Below, piece after piece: positions 33,715 to 42,862 of a stretch of DNA of 43,460 nt. The DNA comes from Verrucomicrobiota bacterium (GTDB lineage Bacteria; Verrucomicrobiota; Verrucomicrobiia; Chthoniobacterales; JAFAMB01). The stretch covers positions 1 to 43,460 of the forward strand of contig JAFBAP010000110.1 in the NCBI GenBank assembly GCA_019247695.1. The letters are read 5' to 3'. A program made the translations under genes and the position numbers. Numbering within the stretch: the stretch's first letter is position 1; each line of letters opens with the position of its first letter. The notes below the pieces were generated by a model that was not told where the DNA came from, did no database searches, and saw only the letters and a program-made list of their open reading frames with translations.

Positions 33715-34008
33715 CGGTCACACGGCGGGCACGACGTCACACCACGATCACAGCGGAGGAGACTAACACGGCGCCACGGCGGAACACGGCGACCACGGCG
33801 GGAAGAGGAAGCGTTCGGAGCTCGGGGTTCGGGGTTCGGAGCGGCAGAGAATGCCACAAATGAAGAGGCGCCGGGTCCGATAATCTTTTTTCTGCGTTCT
33901 CTGCGTGTTCTGCGGATAATTCTGTCTTTCCGCCGTGGTCGCCGTGTTCGCCGTGTGAACTCTTACGTTGTGCCCGCCCCACCCGCTGCGTCCGCCGTGT
34001 GACCGCTA
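33715..34008 (+). repeat. Mosaic intergenic repeat, copy E
   Basis: CACGGCG-rich units are followed by GTTCGGAGCTCGGGGTTCGG, GAGCGGCAGAGAATGCCACA, AATGAAGAGGCGCCGGGTCC, TTCTGCGTTCTCTGCGTGTT, GTGGTCGCCGTGTTCGCCGT and GTGAACTCTTACGTTGTGCC. A 27-bp block (TTCGGAGCGGCAGAGAATGC onward) is identical to copy A. It fills the space between two convergent genes. Confidence 0.87.
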
Positions 34009-34467
34009 ATGGGAAAGCGCGGCGAATTTTTCGTCCACGATCCGCAGCCGCCGGGAGAGGTCGCGCGCGATGTTCAAAATCACAATCGCGTACTGGTCAG
34101 GGTAGCCCTGAAAGAGGCGATAGAGGTCAGTGCCCTTGAGGGCAAACAGAACCGTGTCTTCCAGGGCTCGAACCGAGGCGGAACGGGTCACGCATTCTAT
34201 GATGGACATCTCGCCCAGGAAATTGCCGGGACCCAAAACCGCCAGGACAGTTTGATGGGGTTGCGCCAGGTGCTTGATCACTTCCACCTGTCCGGAGCGG
34301 ATGATGAACATGCGGTTGCCGGCCTCGCCCTCCCTGACGATAATCTCGCCTGCACGGAAAGCGGCTTCTCCGGCTGACCGCGCGATTTCGGCCAGCGCGA
34401 CGCGGTTGAGGCCGGCAAAGATCGGGATGGTTTCGAGAAAATCCTGGCGCGCTTCGGTTGTGGTCAT
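34006..34467 (-). CDS. Lone cyclic-nucleotide-binding (CRP-like sensor) protein
   Basis: The ATG at 34467 gives 153 residues. It has the CRP/cNMP beta-roll: IPIFAGLNRVALAEIARSAG, IIVREGEAGNRMFIIRSGQV, the phosphate-binding cassette PGNFLGEMSIIECVTRSASV, and a C-terminal helix (ILNIARDLSRRLRIVDEKFA). The helix-turn-helix of CRP/FNR is missing, so it is a sensor-only protein rather than a transcription factor. Confidence 0.85.
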   Translation of the reverse strand: MTTTEARQDFLETIPIFAGLNRVALAEIARSAGEAAFRAGEIIVREGEAGNRMFIIRSGQVEVIKHLAQPHQTVLAVLGPGNFLGEMSIIECVTRSASVRALEDTVLFALKGTDLYRLFQGYPDQYAIVILNIARDLSRRLRIVDEKFAALSH

Positions 34468-34577
34468 AAGGCGTGGAAGCCGTGGCGGCCGTGCCGGGAA
34501 CCGTCCTGCGGACGATGCGCCCATCATCACCGGCCGGCCACCCGGCTCGTCGCGTTTCCGACGTGATGTTTCGCCGG

Positions 34578-35672
34578 TTACGGCTCGAGGGTCACCTTTA
34601 CGGAAGTTACCCCGGACAAGACCATATCGATCCCCTTCTGATAATCGCTGAGCGGCAACCGGTGCGTCACGATTTCGTCCATCGGCAACAAGCCTTGCTC
34701 GATCATGCGAATGGCAACGGGATAACAGTTTGGTCCAAGGTGCGACCCGTGGACATTAAGCTCTTTGCTGTCCCCGATGATGGTCCAGTCAACGGTGACC
34801 GGTTCCCGCATGACGCTGAATTCAACGAACGTCCCAAGTTTCCGGATCATGAGCAAACCCTGTTCGACCGCCGGCGGAGCTCCCGTGGCCTCGATGTACA
34901 CATCGCAGCCGTAGCCGCCCGTCAACTCGCGCACCTTGGCCACGGCGTCCTCCTTCTTCGGATTGATTCCGAGGTCAGCACCGGTTCGTTTGGCAACTTC
35001 GAGCCGGTCATCGCTCAGATCCAAAGCGATGATGCGTTCCGGCCCCTTCATTTTGGCGGCTGCCACCATCCCAAGCCCAAGCGGGCCGCACCCGGCGATA
35101 ACGACGGTATCCTGATACCGGATGTCACCCCGTTCCACTGCATGGATTGAACAGGCCAGCGGCTCGATGAAGACCGCGTGATGCAACGGAAGCGATTTCG
35201 GCACCTTGTAGTTCAGGGCCCCGGCCGGGAAAAGCATGTACTCGGCCCAGGCCCCAAAAGTCCGCTGCCGAAAACCGTAGATATCGTGCACTTCACACAT
35301 CCAGTAGGCCCCCATCTTGCAGTACTTGCACTTCCAGCACGGAACGATCTGTTCGCTGACCGCATGGTCGCCGATCGCCAGACCGTAAGCTTCGGCCGCG
35401 CCGTCACCGAGCGCCACAACTTCGCCGACGAACTCGTGTCCCGGAGTGACGGGCGCCTGACAGTACCCGACCCGCTTTTTGTCACCCCAGAACATCGCGG
35501 CGCCGGTATAACATTTGATGTCGCTCGCACAGATCCCCGTACTCCTGACCTTGACAAGCACTTCTCCGGGACCCGGCTTCGGCACATCCCGTTCTTCCAG
35601 GCGATAGTCTTCCGGCGCGTGACAGATCACGGCGCCCATGGATTTCGGCAATTTATCGGTTACAGCGCTCAT
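34578..35672 (-). CDS. Zinc alcohol dehydrogenase, erythritol/L-threitol dehydrogenase type
   Basis: The ATG at 35672 gives 364 residues. MDR-family zinc dehydrogenase: catalytic site GICASDIKCYTGAAMFWGD (Cys48) and TPGHEF (His79, Glu80), structural zinc cysteines in PCWKCKYCKMGAYWMCEVHD, and NAD site VVIAGCGPLGLGMVAAAKMK. The blocks DIYGFRQRTFGAWAEYM and DWTIIGDSKELNVHGSHLGP match enzymes annotated as erythritol/L-threitol dehydrogenase. It probably oxidises a polyol to a ketose. The divergent SorC-type gene is its likely regulator. Confidence 0.83.
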   Translation of the reverse strand: MSAVTDKLPKSMGAVICHAPEDYRLEERDVPKPGPGEVLVKVRSTGICASDIKCYTGAAMFWGDKKRVGYCQAPVTPGHEFVGEVVALGDGAAEAYGLAIGDHAVSEQIVPCWKCKYCKMGAYWMCEVHDIYGFRQRTFGAWAEYMLFPAGALNYKVPKSLPLHHAVFIEPLACSIHAVERGDIRYQDTVVIAGCGPLGLGMVAAAKMKGPERIIALDLSDDRLEVAKRTGADLGINPKKEDAVAKVRELTGGYGCDVYIEATGAPPAVEQGLLMIRKLGTFVEFSVMREPVTVDWTIIGDSKELNVHGSHLGPNCYPVAIRMIEQGLLPMDEIVTHRLPLSDYQKGIDMVLSGVTSVKVTLEP

Positions 35673-36292
35673 AATAATAGATTCTCGGTATGGTCCGGTC
35701 AGGAGTTGCCTGCGGCGGGCAGAAGGGATCGGCACGGCTTGATTACCTTCAGGTTGGAAAAGGCGGCCTGTGGGTCGCCTCCGGCTCCCAATTCATTTCC
35801 GGCCAGGAATTTAACTCCTCGGTTACGATGGTTTTCGAACGTTCAGAAATTCGCTCCTCAAAGAGGCAGCCGGGGGAGACAGGCACCTAAGCAGTGACTC
35901 CCCGGGTAGGCAGTCACTAACTTCCGTGTAGGCCCAGGGGTTCCGTGCGTCAAGCCGAATATGGGATTCGAGCTTGCCTCCGGGCTGCACGGGTAAGCGG
36001 TGGTCAACCAGCGTTCGCGGAGGTGTGCATGGATCGGCACGAATCCAGGTCCGGCACGCAACGTTTCATGTACCGGCGGCCGGGGTGAATCGTCCTGACC
36101 GGGTCAACCTTGTGTTTTCGATGAACGGCGCCCGCCGCGGATACGCTTTTGGTTGAAAGCTCGCGCGGTGAAGAGCAACCTTGCCCTGACTGGGCGTCCT
36201 GGTAATGGAAGGGACCTTATCCCTGATTGATGGCGCCGGCGCATGGACATCCACGGTCCACACCCGATCAGGCGTGAGCAGCTGAGGGAAGA
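35673..36292. promoter_or_regulatory. Long divergent intergenic region with an inverted repeat
   Basis: No coding frame is convincing in these 620 bases. An inverted repeat AGTGACT (35893-35899) and AGTCACT (35912-35918), 12 nt apart, is the clearest signal and could be a SorC-type operator. Promoters for both flanking genes should be here, but no hexamer pair is strong. The length is much greater than other divergent gaps in the window. Confidence 0.4.
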
Positions 36293-37375
36293 ATGAACCA
36301 GAACGATACCCACCTCAAAATCGGGGGCGGCAAGCGGGGCCGCAAACCGACGGCCCACAAAGCCGCTCGGACTATTCTGCTGGACGAACAGGACGCCTTG
36401 GCGCGGGTCACCTGGCTCTATCATCACCGTAAACTGACTCAGGCTCAGATCGCCCAGGAACTGGGGTTGTCGCGGCCCACCATCGGCCGGCTGCTGCGCC
36501 AGGCGGCCGCCACCGGCCTGGTGACCGTGTCATTGCGCCTGGACGTGTTGCGCCGGCTGCAAACCTCGGCCCAATTGGCGCAGCGTTTCGGTCTGCGCGA
36601 GGTCTTCGTGGTGCCCACCTCCGGCCTGGATGCCCCGGCTGATGTCACCCGTGCAGTGGCCAAGACCGGCGCGCTGTATTTGGAAGCCGTTTTGCAACCC
36701 CGCCAGATCCTGGCCGTTTCCTGGGGCCAAACCATGTTCGAGGTTGCCCGTGCCTTGAGTGATACGCCGGTCGAAGGCCTCGTGGTGGCCCAGTCCATGG
36801 GCGGGCTCAACAGCGGCGGCACTTTCAACCCGTCGCGAGTGGTGTCGCTCGTCGGCGAGAAACTGCACGCCCGCGTGTACCATCTCTATGTGCCGGCGAT
36901 CGTCGCCAGCCCGGAACTGCGCGACGTTCTCCTTGCGGACCCCGGGATCGGCGCCGCGCTCGACGTTGCCCGTCAGGCATCCTGTTTCATGGCAGGAATC
37001 GGCAAAGTCGAACCGGGCGCCACGGTCCTGCAGACCGGGTTTCTGGATCTGGCCAGCATCGACCGGCTCCGGGCCCGGGGCGCCGTCGGCGATATTTCTT
37101 CGCGTTACTTCGATCTGCTGGGACGCCCGGTGCCCGGCGACGTCGAGGAACGCACCGTGGGGCTGTCATGGCAGGACCTGCGCCGCTTGCCGAACGTGGC
37201 CGCCGTGGCCTGCGGCCTGGATAAAACGCAAGCCATCGTCGGCGCCTTGCGAAGCGGCCTGCTGCACGTTCTGATCATCGACGACCGTACAGCCCTCAAC
37301 GTGCTCGATTACTGCGAACGCGAAAAAGCCGGCTCAAATCCTGACGCCATTTCCCCGGCCAGTCCAGGGAACTGA
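36293..37375 (+). CDS. SorC/EryD-like sugar-responsive transcription regulator
   Basis: A 360-residue protein. The N-terminus is basic and disordered (KIGGGKRGRKPTAHKA), then a helix-turn-helix, KLTQAQIAQELGLSRPTIGR (residues ~46-66), and a SorC effector domain: FGLREVFVVPTSGLDAPADV, QILAVSWGQTMFEVARAL, SMGGLNSGGTF and CFMAGIGKVEPGATV, with GDISSRYFDLLGRPV. Members such as EryD bind phosphorylated polyols or sugars. Divergent placement from the dehydrogenase supports control of polyol use. Confidence 0.88.
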   Translation: MNQNDTHLKIGGGKRGRKPTAHKAARTILLDEQDALARVTWLYHHRKLTQAQIAQELGLSRPTIGRLLRQAAATGLVTVSLRLDVLRRLQTSAQLAQRFGLREVFVVPTSGLDAPADVTRAVAKTGALYLEAVLQPRQILAVSWGQTMFEVARALSDTPVEGLVVAQSMGGLNSGGTFNPSRVVSLVGEKLHARVYHLYVPAIVASPELRDVLLADPGIGAALDVARQASCFMAGIGKVEPGATVLQTGFLDLASIDRLRARGAVGDISSRYFDLLGRPVPGDVEERTVGLSWQDLRRLPNVAAVACGLDKTQAIVGALRSGLLHVLIIDDRTALNVLDYCEREKAGSNPDAISPASPGN

Positions 37376-37430
37376 CGTTTGCATTTGAACCGGCCACGGC
37401 CCAGCGGCCGCCTCAACGCCTAACCCTCAA

Positions 37431-37595
37431 TCATTGCCCCTCATCCTTTTTTTCAGGGGCTTGCTCCCGCCGCTTTTCGAGCGGGCTTGGCGCGGCCTTG
37501 CCGCTATCCGCCGGCGGCCGCTGGCCCGATTGGTTCGTGTCCTCTTTTTCAGGGTGATCCTGAGTCGGGCCAGGGTAGTCTTCAGTGCTTAACAT
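37431..37595 (-). CDS. Small disordered charged protein
   Basis: A 54-residue frame from ATG 37595: MLSTEDYPGPTQDHPEKEDT, NQSGQRPPADSGKAAPSPLE, ending KKDEGQ. It is hydrophilic and disordered, with Pro, Glu, Lys and Gln. It sits just downstream of the membrane-protein gene, and a similarly composed small protein sits upstream (38166-38333). No family recognised. Confidence 0.4.
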   Translation of the reverse strand: MLSTEDYPGPTQDHPEKEDTNQSGQRPPADSGKAAPSPLEKRREQAPEKKDEGQ

Positions 37596-37637
37596 AAAAT
37601 TGTCTGCTGCAGAATTCCGAATGCGCGTGAAAACGCA

Positions 37638-38147
37638 TCAGTGCTTGACCTCCGCCGGATGGACCGGTGCAGCCGCCTGAGTCTTCAACAGGGCGTCATG
37701 GATTCTGGCCGCTTCCTGATCGGAACTGGCCGTGACGATCATTATCGGTCTCTCCGCTGCCGCACTCTCGTTGACCGGGCTGACCGCCAGCTTGTTCATC
37801 CCGATGCTGAAGAGCGCACCAAAAATGCCGAAAAAGACGATGCAGAGGATGTTCAGCCAGACGACCTGCCCGAAATCGGCGTTTTCCGGACGCAGCCAAT
37901 GCCGCATCATTGACGCGTGACCTCCGATGAGACCGATGAGCAGGCCGATGATCGCGCCGGCGATCAGACCATAGAGCCCGGCCTTTTTCCAACTCTTCGC
38001 CTTGGATTTGGTTTCACGCGCATTCTGCGCCGGAGGGGGCTTCTCCACGCGCACCTGCTCGCGTCTGATGCCTGCCTGCGTCAGCGCCTGAATCACCCGA
38101 TCCACGTCGGCTTCGCTGTAGATTATCGCTCGAATCTCTTTCGCCAT
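37638..38147 (-). CDS. Two-helix membrane protein with flanking soluble halves
   Basis: A 169-residue protein. The N-terminal soluble segment MAKEIRAIIYSEADVDRVIQ looks like half of a ferredoxin-like stress domain, followed by a basic linker (ARETKSKAKSWKK). Two transmembrane helices follow (GLYGLIAGAIIGLLIGLIGG and WLNILCIVFFGIFGALFSIG), then a second soluble segment (PIMIVTASSDQEAARIHDAL) that could complete the fold. It resembles general-stress membrane proteins; function unknown. Confidence 0.65.
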   Translation of the reverse strand: MAKEIRAIIYSEADVDRVIQALTQAGIRREQVRVEKPPPAQNARETKSKAKSWKKAGLYGLIAGAIIGLLIGLIGGHASMMRHWLRPENADFGQVVWLNILCIVFFGIFGALFSIGMNKLAVSPVNESAAAERPIMIVTASSDQEAARIHDALLKTQAAAPVHPAEVKH

Positions 38148-38165
38148 AGAAGGAAGGGAACCAGG

Positions 38166-38333
38166 TTAGGGGTTTTTCGGCTGAGAGGGCGCCTTCTCCG
38201 TTTCCGGTTTCCGGTCCGCCCCCGAAAGATCGGACGAAGAAGGCTGCTGCTCAGCCGGCTGATTAAACCTCTGATCTACCTCACTCCCCTGCTCTCTGTC
38301 TTCAAAATTCTCGTCTTCTTGGTGATCACGCAC
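38166..38333 (-). CDS. Small acidic disordered protein (GTG start, tentative)
   Basis: A 55-residue frame from GTG 38333: VRDHQEDENFEDREQGSEVD, QRFNQPAEQQPSSSDLSGAD, ending PSQPKNP. Its bias for Glu, Asp, Gln, Ser and Pro resembles the small protein at 37431-37595, and it ends 18 nt before the membrane-protein gene. No clear ribosome-binding site. Confidence 0.35.
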   Translation of the reverse strand: MRDHQEDENFEDREQGSEVDQRFNQPAEQQPSSSDLSGADRKPETEKAPSQPKNP

Positions 38334-38369
38334 ACTTAAGGATCGCGTAAGTACCGATCAGCGGATGGT

Positions 38370-38662
38370 AAGAGTTCACACGGTCGCACGGCGGCCACAG
38401 CGGGTGTGACGGGCACAACGTGAGAGTTCACACGGCGAACACGGTGAGCCACGGCGACCACGGCGGGAAGAAGGGGGAAAGAGTTTGGAGTTCGGAGTTC
38501 GGGGTTCGGAGCTCGGAGGCGTCGTAGAACCGGGTCCGATCTCCCGCGAGGGTCACGTTCACACGGTGCGAAGACCGAAACATCCGCAGAACACGCAGAA
38601 GAACGCAGAAAAAGATCCACGAAACCGGAGCTTGACATCGGCATCTCGCCCCCATGCTGCCG
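38370..38662 (-). repeat. Mosaic intergenic repeat, copy F
   Basis: Reverse-orientation modules: GTGACGGGCACAACGTGAGA, GTTCACACGGCGAACACGGT, GGAGTTCGGAGTTCGGGGTT and ATCCGCAGAACACGCAGAAG. It runs directly into the 7-bp tandem array, which is an expanded form of the GTTCGGA module seen in one to three copies at A and E. Confidence 0.82.
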
Positions 38663-38834
38663 CTCCGAACTCCGAACTCCGAACTCCGAACTCCGAACTC
38701 CGAACTCCGAACTCCGAACTCCGAACTCCGAACTCCGAACTCCGAACTCCGAACTCCGAACTCCGAGCTCCGAACTCCGAACTCCGAGCTCCGAACTCCG
38801 AGCTCCGAGCTCCGAACTCCGAACTCCGAGCTCC
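38663..38834 (+). repeat. Tandem array of a 7-bp unit (CTCCGAA)
   Basis: About 24 head-to-tail copies of CTCCGAA with scattered CTCCGAG variants toward the right end. It ends immediately after the stop codon of the histidine kinase (TAA at 38837-38835). The homogeneous left part and variant right part suggest growth on the left side. Confidence 0.95.
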
Positions 38835-41285
38835 TTATGCATGCAGCATGCGCTGCAACATCAGCAAAAGGGGTCGGGCCGTGTACGGTTTGGCCAGAAA
38901 ATCGTTCGCCCCGGCTTCCGATGCCGCGGCCGTCTGGGTTTTGGTGGCCAAGCCGGTGACGGCGATGATTCGCACCTGGGGATTAAGCCGGCGTAATGCG
39001 CGCATGGTGGCGATCCCGTCCAGGATCGGCATCATCAAGTCGGTCACCACGACGGCAATCTCGGACTGGTGCTGCACGTAAAGTGCCAGCGCCTCCGAAC
39101 CATCGCCCGCCAGGAGCACCCGATAGCCGGCGCCCTGCAGCACCCGCCGGGTGCTTTCGCGAATCGCCACTTCATCATCGACCACCAGCACTAATTCGCC
39201 ATTGGCAGTCGACAGATCGATTAATTCGCTCACCGGATCCGATTCGGCGGCCTGTTCGTGCTCGACCGGAAAATACACGCTGAACGTGGTACCTTTGCCA
39301 ATCTCGCTATAGACGTTGATAAATCCGCCGTGACTCTTGACGATTGCCGCCGTCGTTGACAGGCCCAAGCCGGTACCCTTGCCGATCTCCTTGGTCGTGA
39401 AAAACGGTTCGAAGATCTTCTCGCGGATTTCGGGTGTGATTCCCGTGCCGGTGTCGATGACGCGAAACAGAACGTAGGGTCCCGGTCTGGCGTCCAGGTG
39501 CATCGCCGCGTGGGCTTCGTCCACCACCACGTTCTCGGCCGAGAGCGTCAGCAGGCCGCCCGTCGGCATCGCATCGCGCGCGTTCACGCACAGGTTGAGC
39601 ATCGCCTGCTGCAATTGCGTGGAATCGCCGACCACGGACCAGGTATCACGCCCCACACGCAGATGAATCTGAATCTGTTTCAGAAAAGTGGTGCTGAGGA
39701 TTTTATCCAATTCATGCAGCAGCTCTCGCGGTTGAATGGGTATCCGCCGGCCTTCAACCCCGCGGGCAAAACTCAACACCTGGCGTACCATCGCCGCTCC
39801 CCGCTGCGCGCTGTGCTCCAGCAACTCCAGAAACTCGCGGTCTTCCGGGTCGGACACCTTCGCTTGCAGCGCCTCAATCGCCAGCAGCATCGGCGCCAGC
39901 ACGTTGTTGAGGTCATGGGCGATGCCGCCGGCCAGCGTGCCCAGGCTCTCCAGCCGTTGCGCCCGAAAAAATTGCGCTTCGAGCCGTTTGCGGTCGGTTA
40001 CGTCGGTGTTGATCGACAGAATGGCTTTGGGCTGGCCTTGGGCGTCGTGGACCAGCGTCCAACTGGTGCGCACGGTCAGGCGACGGCCGTCTTTGGTCCA
40101 TTTGGCTGTTTCGCCGGTCCACTCGCCTTTCTGCAGTAACGCCCGGCGCGCCTCGGCAAATTGGGCGCCGTCAACGTAGAGGAAGTCCGCGGCCGAACGC
40201 CCCAGCACCTCGTCCGCTTTCCAGCCATGAACGCGTTCGGAACTCCGGTTCCAGTACACCAGGCGGCCTTCCAGGTCTTTGACGTGAATGGCGTCCTGAG
40301 CCTTATCCAACAGGGCCGCCTGCTCGCTTACGCGCGCTTCGGCCTGACGCTGCATCGTAACGTCGCGCAGCGAGCCCACCAACCGCACCGGCGTGCCGTG
40401 AGCGTCCCGGAGAGCTTTCGCAACCGAAATAAAATGGCCGTAGCTGCCGTCCTTGCGTTGCATGCGCAACTCAACCCGATAAGGGACCTGCGTGGCCAGG
40501 TGCGCGCTCAAGCCCTGCTGCATGCGGTCTCGATCGTCGGGATGCACCAAAGTGAAAAGCTCTTCGAAAGAACGCAACTGGCTGGGCGGGTAGCCGAGCA
40601 TTTCTTCAACCTGGCGGTCCGGCCAAGTGATCACTCCGGTCACCAGGTCCCGTTCCCAGATGACGTCCTCACTGGCCTCAATGACCGTTCGCAGCACCTG
40701 CTCGCTGCGGCGGATCCGCTCCTGCATCGCCTGCGGCGAGGTAATGTCGACGTGTACGAGCACCGCGCCTCTTATGCGCCCGATGGTGAGGGGACGCACC
40801 ACGAGCCGGAACCACCGTTCTTCACCGGGTGAATGGCACGTGTGTTCCAAGGTGAAATCCGGGGTCTGACCCGACAACACGGCACGGATGCCGTCCGCCA
40901 CCATCCGTGCCGGGCCGGCTTCGTCCCCTTGTACCCGGTCGCAGATGTTCAAGTAATTTTGGCCCACGTCGGCCTGGGGGTCCGCAAAGGGATTCTCCTG
41001 CGCGAAACGGCGCCAGGCGTCATTCACGGCCAGGATGATTCCCTCAGAATCCAGCACGGCGATGCGGGCCGGCAGCGCGTCAAATATTGCACGCTGCTGA
41101 TCTGCGGCTTGGCGCAGCACCTCCTCGCTCTCGCCCAGTTCCGGTTGGGTGCGGGCCGACAGGCGGATCTCGTCACCTGCCAGGCCCAGCAAAGAGCAGC
41201 GCCCAGCCAGAAACTGCTCAACCGCCTTCGAAACATCCGCGTCGCGGAATCCCTCTTGAACCAAAGTTCCATCCGGCTCGCTCAT
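38835..41285 (-). CDS. Hybrid sensor histidine kinase with PAS domains and receiver
   Basis: The ATG at 41285 gives 816 residues. It appears soluble, without transmembrane helices. Three PAS/PAC units lie at about residues 60-190 ([20 protein letters not shown]), 195-325 ([32 protein letters not shown]) and 325-445 ([20 protein letters not shown]). Then HisKA with [20 protein letters not shown] (His457), HATPase with [31 protein letters not shown] and [11 protein letters not shown], and a C-terminal receiver [20 protein letters not shown] with Asp749 in [12 protein letters not shown]. It senses a cytoplasmic cue; the signal is unknown. Confidence 0.93.
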   Translation of the reverse strand: MSEPDGTLVQEGFRDADVSKAVEQFLAGRCSLLGLAGDEIRLSARTQPELGESEEVLRQAADQQRAIFDALPARIAVLDSEGIILAVNDAWRRFAQENPFADPQADVGQNYLNICDRVQGDEAGPARMVADGIRAVLSGQTPDFTLEHTCHSPGEERWFRLVVRPLTIGRIRGAVLVHVDITSPQAMQERIRRSEQVLRTVIEASEDVIWERDLVTGVITWPDRQVEEMLGYPPSQLRSFEELFTLVHPDDRDRMQQGLSAHLATQVPYRVELRMQRKDGSYGHFISVAKALRDAHGTPVRLVGSLRDVTMQRQAEARVSEQAALLDKAQDAIHVKDLEGRLVYWNRSSERVHGWKADEVLGRSAADFLYVDGAQFAEARRALLQKGEWTGETAKWTKDGRRLTVRTSWTLVHDAQGQPKAILSINTDVTDRKRLEAQFFRAQRLESLGTLAGGIAHDLNNVLAPMLLAIEALQAKVSDPEDREFLELLEHSAQRGAAMVRQVLSFARGVEGRRIPIQPRELLHELDKILSTTFLKQIQIHLRVGRDTWSVVGDSTQLQQAMLNLCVNARDAMPTGGLLTLSAENVVVDEAHAAMHLDARPGPYVLFRVIDTGTGITPEIREKIFEPFFTTKEIGKGTGLGLSTTAAIVKSHGGFINVYSEIGKGTTFSVYFPVEHEQAAESDPVSELIDLSTANGELVLVVDDEVAIRESTRRVLQGAGYRVLLAGDGSEALALYVQHQSEIAVVVTDLMMPILDGIATMRALRRLNPQVRIIAVTGLATKTQTAAASEAGANDFLAKPYTARPLLLMLQRMLHA

Positions 41286-41995
41286 AATTCCTGAAATCGG
41301 CTCGCACACGGGAACGCAAGCACCGGATTCGCGGCATCGACCGGTCCAGGAACCCGGAGCGGGGGCTGAACCGATGGGCCGGAGCATACTACTGAGTGCT
41401 CCGGCGAACGCGACGCGCGGGGAAGCAGAATATGGGCTTGCCTCTCCATAATGTCTATTACCTACGACACTATAAGGGTATTATTGAATCCACTAGAAAA
41501 ATTAGTTCGCGAGCGGTCATCCGATTGGATTGACAAAGCGCCCCGCCAACGCGCAAGAAAGAAGAAGGCCGGTGCGGTTAGAAACGGTCCGGGTACGCTC
41601 CGCCGCAAGAGTCGCGTCCTGACATGGCGGAGGAACGCAGCCCGGAGCCGCCGGGCATTGAACTTAAATCGTCAAGCGACAAATTATCACGTGGTTGCCT
41701 TCATCTATTTCCATTTCCTGGGTGATCGGAACCTATTCCCTCCACCCCGGCTTGACGCCGCACCGAACGTCCTGATCTCACCGGCTGCCGGCGAGCATCT
41801 TCATGATCTTCTGACCGGACGTCTAAAACGTGTCGAACCCTCAACTCTCTCCTCGGACTCCTCCGCTTCTGAGGTCACGAGGCCGGCCTCGCAGAGCACG
41901 ACAAACCTGGCGCCCTCCGAAGCCGCTCGTCGTGATGAAGGAAAGCCGGAGCCGAACGGTGATGAGTGGTGATGCAGGTTTCCTGGAGGGCCGGG
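41286..41995. other. Region without a convincing gene; doubtful rightward ORF
   Basis: A plus-strand open frame 41451-41972 reads MSITYDTIRVLLNPLEKLVR then becomes arginine- and serine-rich with no recognisable domain. Its start region is distinctly AT-rich (41440-41520) compared with the rest. I cannot tell a small real gene from the upstream regulatory DNA of the kinase. No ribosome-binding site precedes the ATG. Confidence 0.25.
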
Positions 41996-42448
41996 TCAAG
42001 CCTCAACCCTTTGCTCTGTCTGCCCGCTGCGCTGTAAGCTGGTCCCTTGGCTGTAGTGGCGCCTGATCCGCCGGAGCCATTCCCGGATCGGCAGGGGCGA
42101 TGCGGTTTCCTGTCCCGGGTTCCAAAGTTCGACGCACTGGTGAGCTATCTGCCGGCTCAAGCCGTGCTCGACCAGCTTGCGCACGAGTTGTTCGGGCGTC
42201 ATCAGCAAGGTCGAGCCGCTGTCGATTTGGAGGCTTCGAATGGTTTCGCAGACCACGTGGAGCACGGCGCACCCGTAAGTTCGGGCAGGCAGCAGGTCCC
42301 AGGTCCGCACCGGGAGCACTTGTTGGTCCGCCGATGAACTAACCAATACCCACGCGTCTGAGCCATCCAGCGCAACGATCCGCGCGCGAGTACCGGGCTC
42401 CAGCCCCGGCTTGTAGGAAATGATGAAAACAGGATCACCGACCTTCAT
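41996..42448 (-). CDS. Unknown protein downstream of csrA
   Basis: A 150-residue protein. The N-terminus (MKVGDPVFIISYKPGLEPGT, ARIVALDGSDAWVLVSSSAD) looks like a small SH3-like beta barrel. A helical C-terminus follows (LLMTPEQLVRKLVEHGLSRQ, IREWLRRIRRHYSQGTSLQR). It lies on the same strand as csrA, 115 nt further on, at the end of the flagellar-linked gene string. fliW is the usual csrA neighbour but this does not match FliW. No family recognised. Confidence 0.6.
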   Translation of the reverse strand: MKVGDPVFIISYKPGLEPGTRARIVALDGSDAWVLVSSSADQQVLPVRTWDLLPARTYGCAVLHVVCETIRSLQIDSGSTLLMTPEQLVRKLVEHGLSRQIAHQCVELWNPGQETASPLPIREWLRRIRRHYSQGTSLQRSGQTEQRVEA

Positions 42449-42563
42449 GGCGCGAATGGGGATAGATAAGCGGCGGGATTCCCATCAACGTCCGGCGGGT
42501 CACCGGCTGCGGTAAGGAGCCCCGTATCCGATCGAAAGATCCCGCCCGCTATTAAGGCGTAAT

Positions 42564-42770
42564 CTACCTGATTTGATCCGAGCGACCGGAGCCATTCGGG
42601 CGGTGTTGGGACTGGTCGCGGCCCGGATAAATTTCCGTGCGGAAAATCGGAATCTCTTTGGGCGCTTCGATGCCAATCTTGACAACGTCACCGTCAATCC
42701 GAGTCACCTTCAACCGGATGGAGTCCCCAATGATAAGTTCTTCGTTGACCTTGCGGGATAGAATTAACAT
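42564..42770 (-). CDS. csrA: Carbon storage regulator CsrA
   Basis: A 68-residue RNA-binding regulator: [20 protein letters not shown] and [20 protein letters not shown], followed by IFRTEIY, the complete beta1-beta5 core with the RNA-contact residues at both ends. CsrA binds GGA-containing leaders and controls flagellin and carbon storage. The C-terminal ~20 residues ([19 protein letters not shown]) are divergent. It lies in a flagellar context. Confidence 0.95.
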   Translation of the reverse strand: MLILSRKVNEELIIGDSIRLKVTRIDGDVVKIGIEAPKEIPIFRTEIYPGRDQSQHRPNGSGRSDQIR

Positions 42771-42862
42771 CTGCTGTACTTTCAGGTTTAAAGAGAAGCT
42801 TCATCCACAGGTCTCGGACCCTCCGAAGCGTTTAAAGCATCATCGGCATCGGCCGCCTGCAT

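Noticed and set aside
38663-38834. Possible CRISPR-like array
   Set aside because: The unit is 7 bp and fully tandem with no spacers, and no cas genes are present.
38485-39081. Plus-strand frame with a repeating SELRTPN heptapeptide, resembling a repeat protein
   Set aside because: It is the translation of the 7-bp array (three units make 21 bp) running into the antisense of the histidine kinase; no start signal or flanking domain supports it.
41451-41972. 173-residue plus-strand frame as a real gene
   Set aside because: There is no ribosome-binding site, no recognisable domain, Arg/Ser-rich low-quality sequence and a sharp composition change along its length; reported only as a doubtful region.
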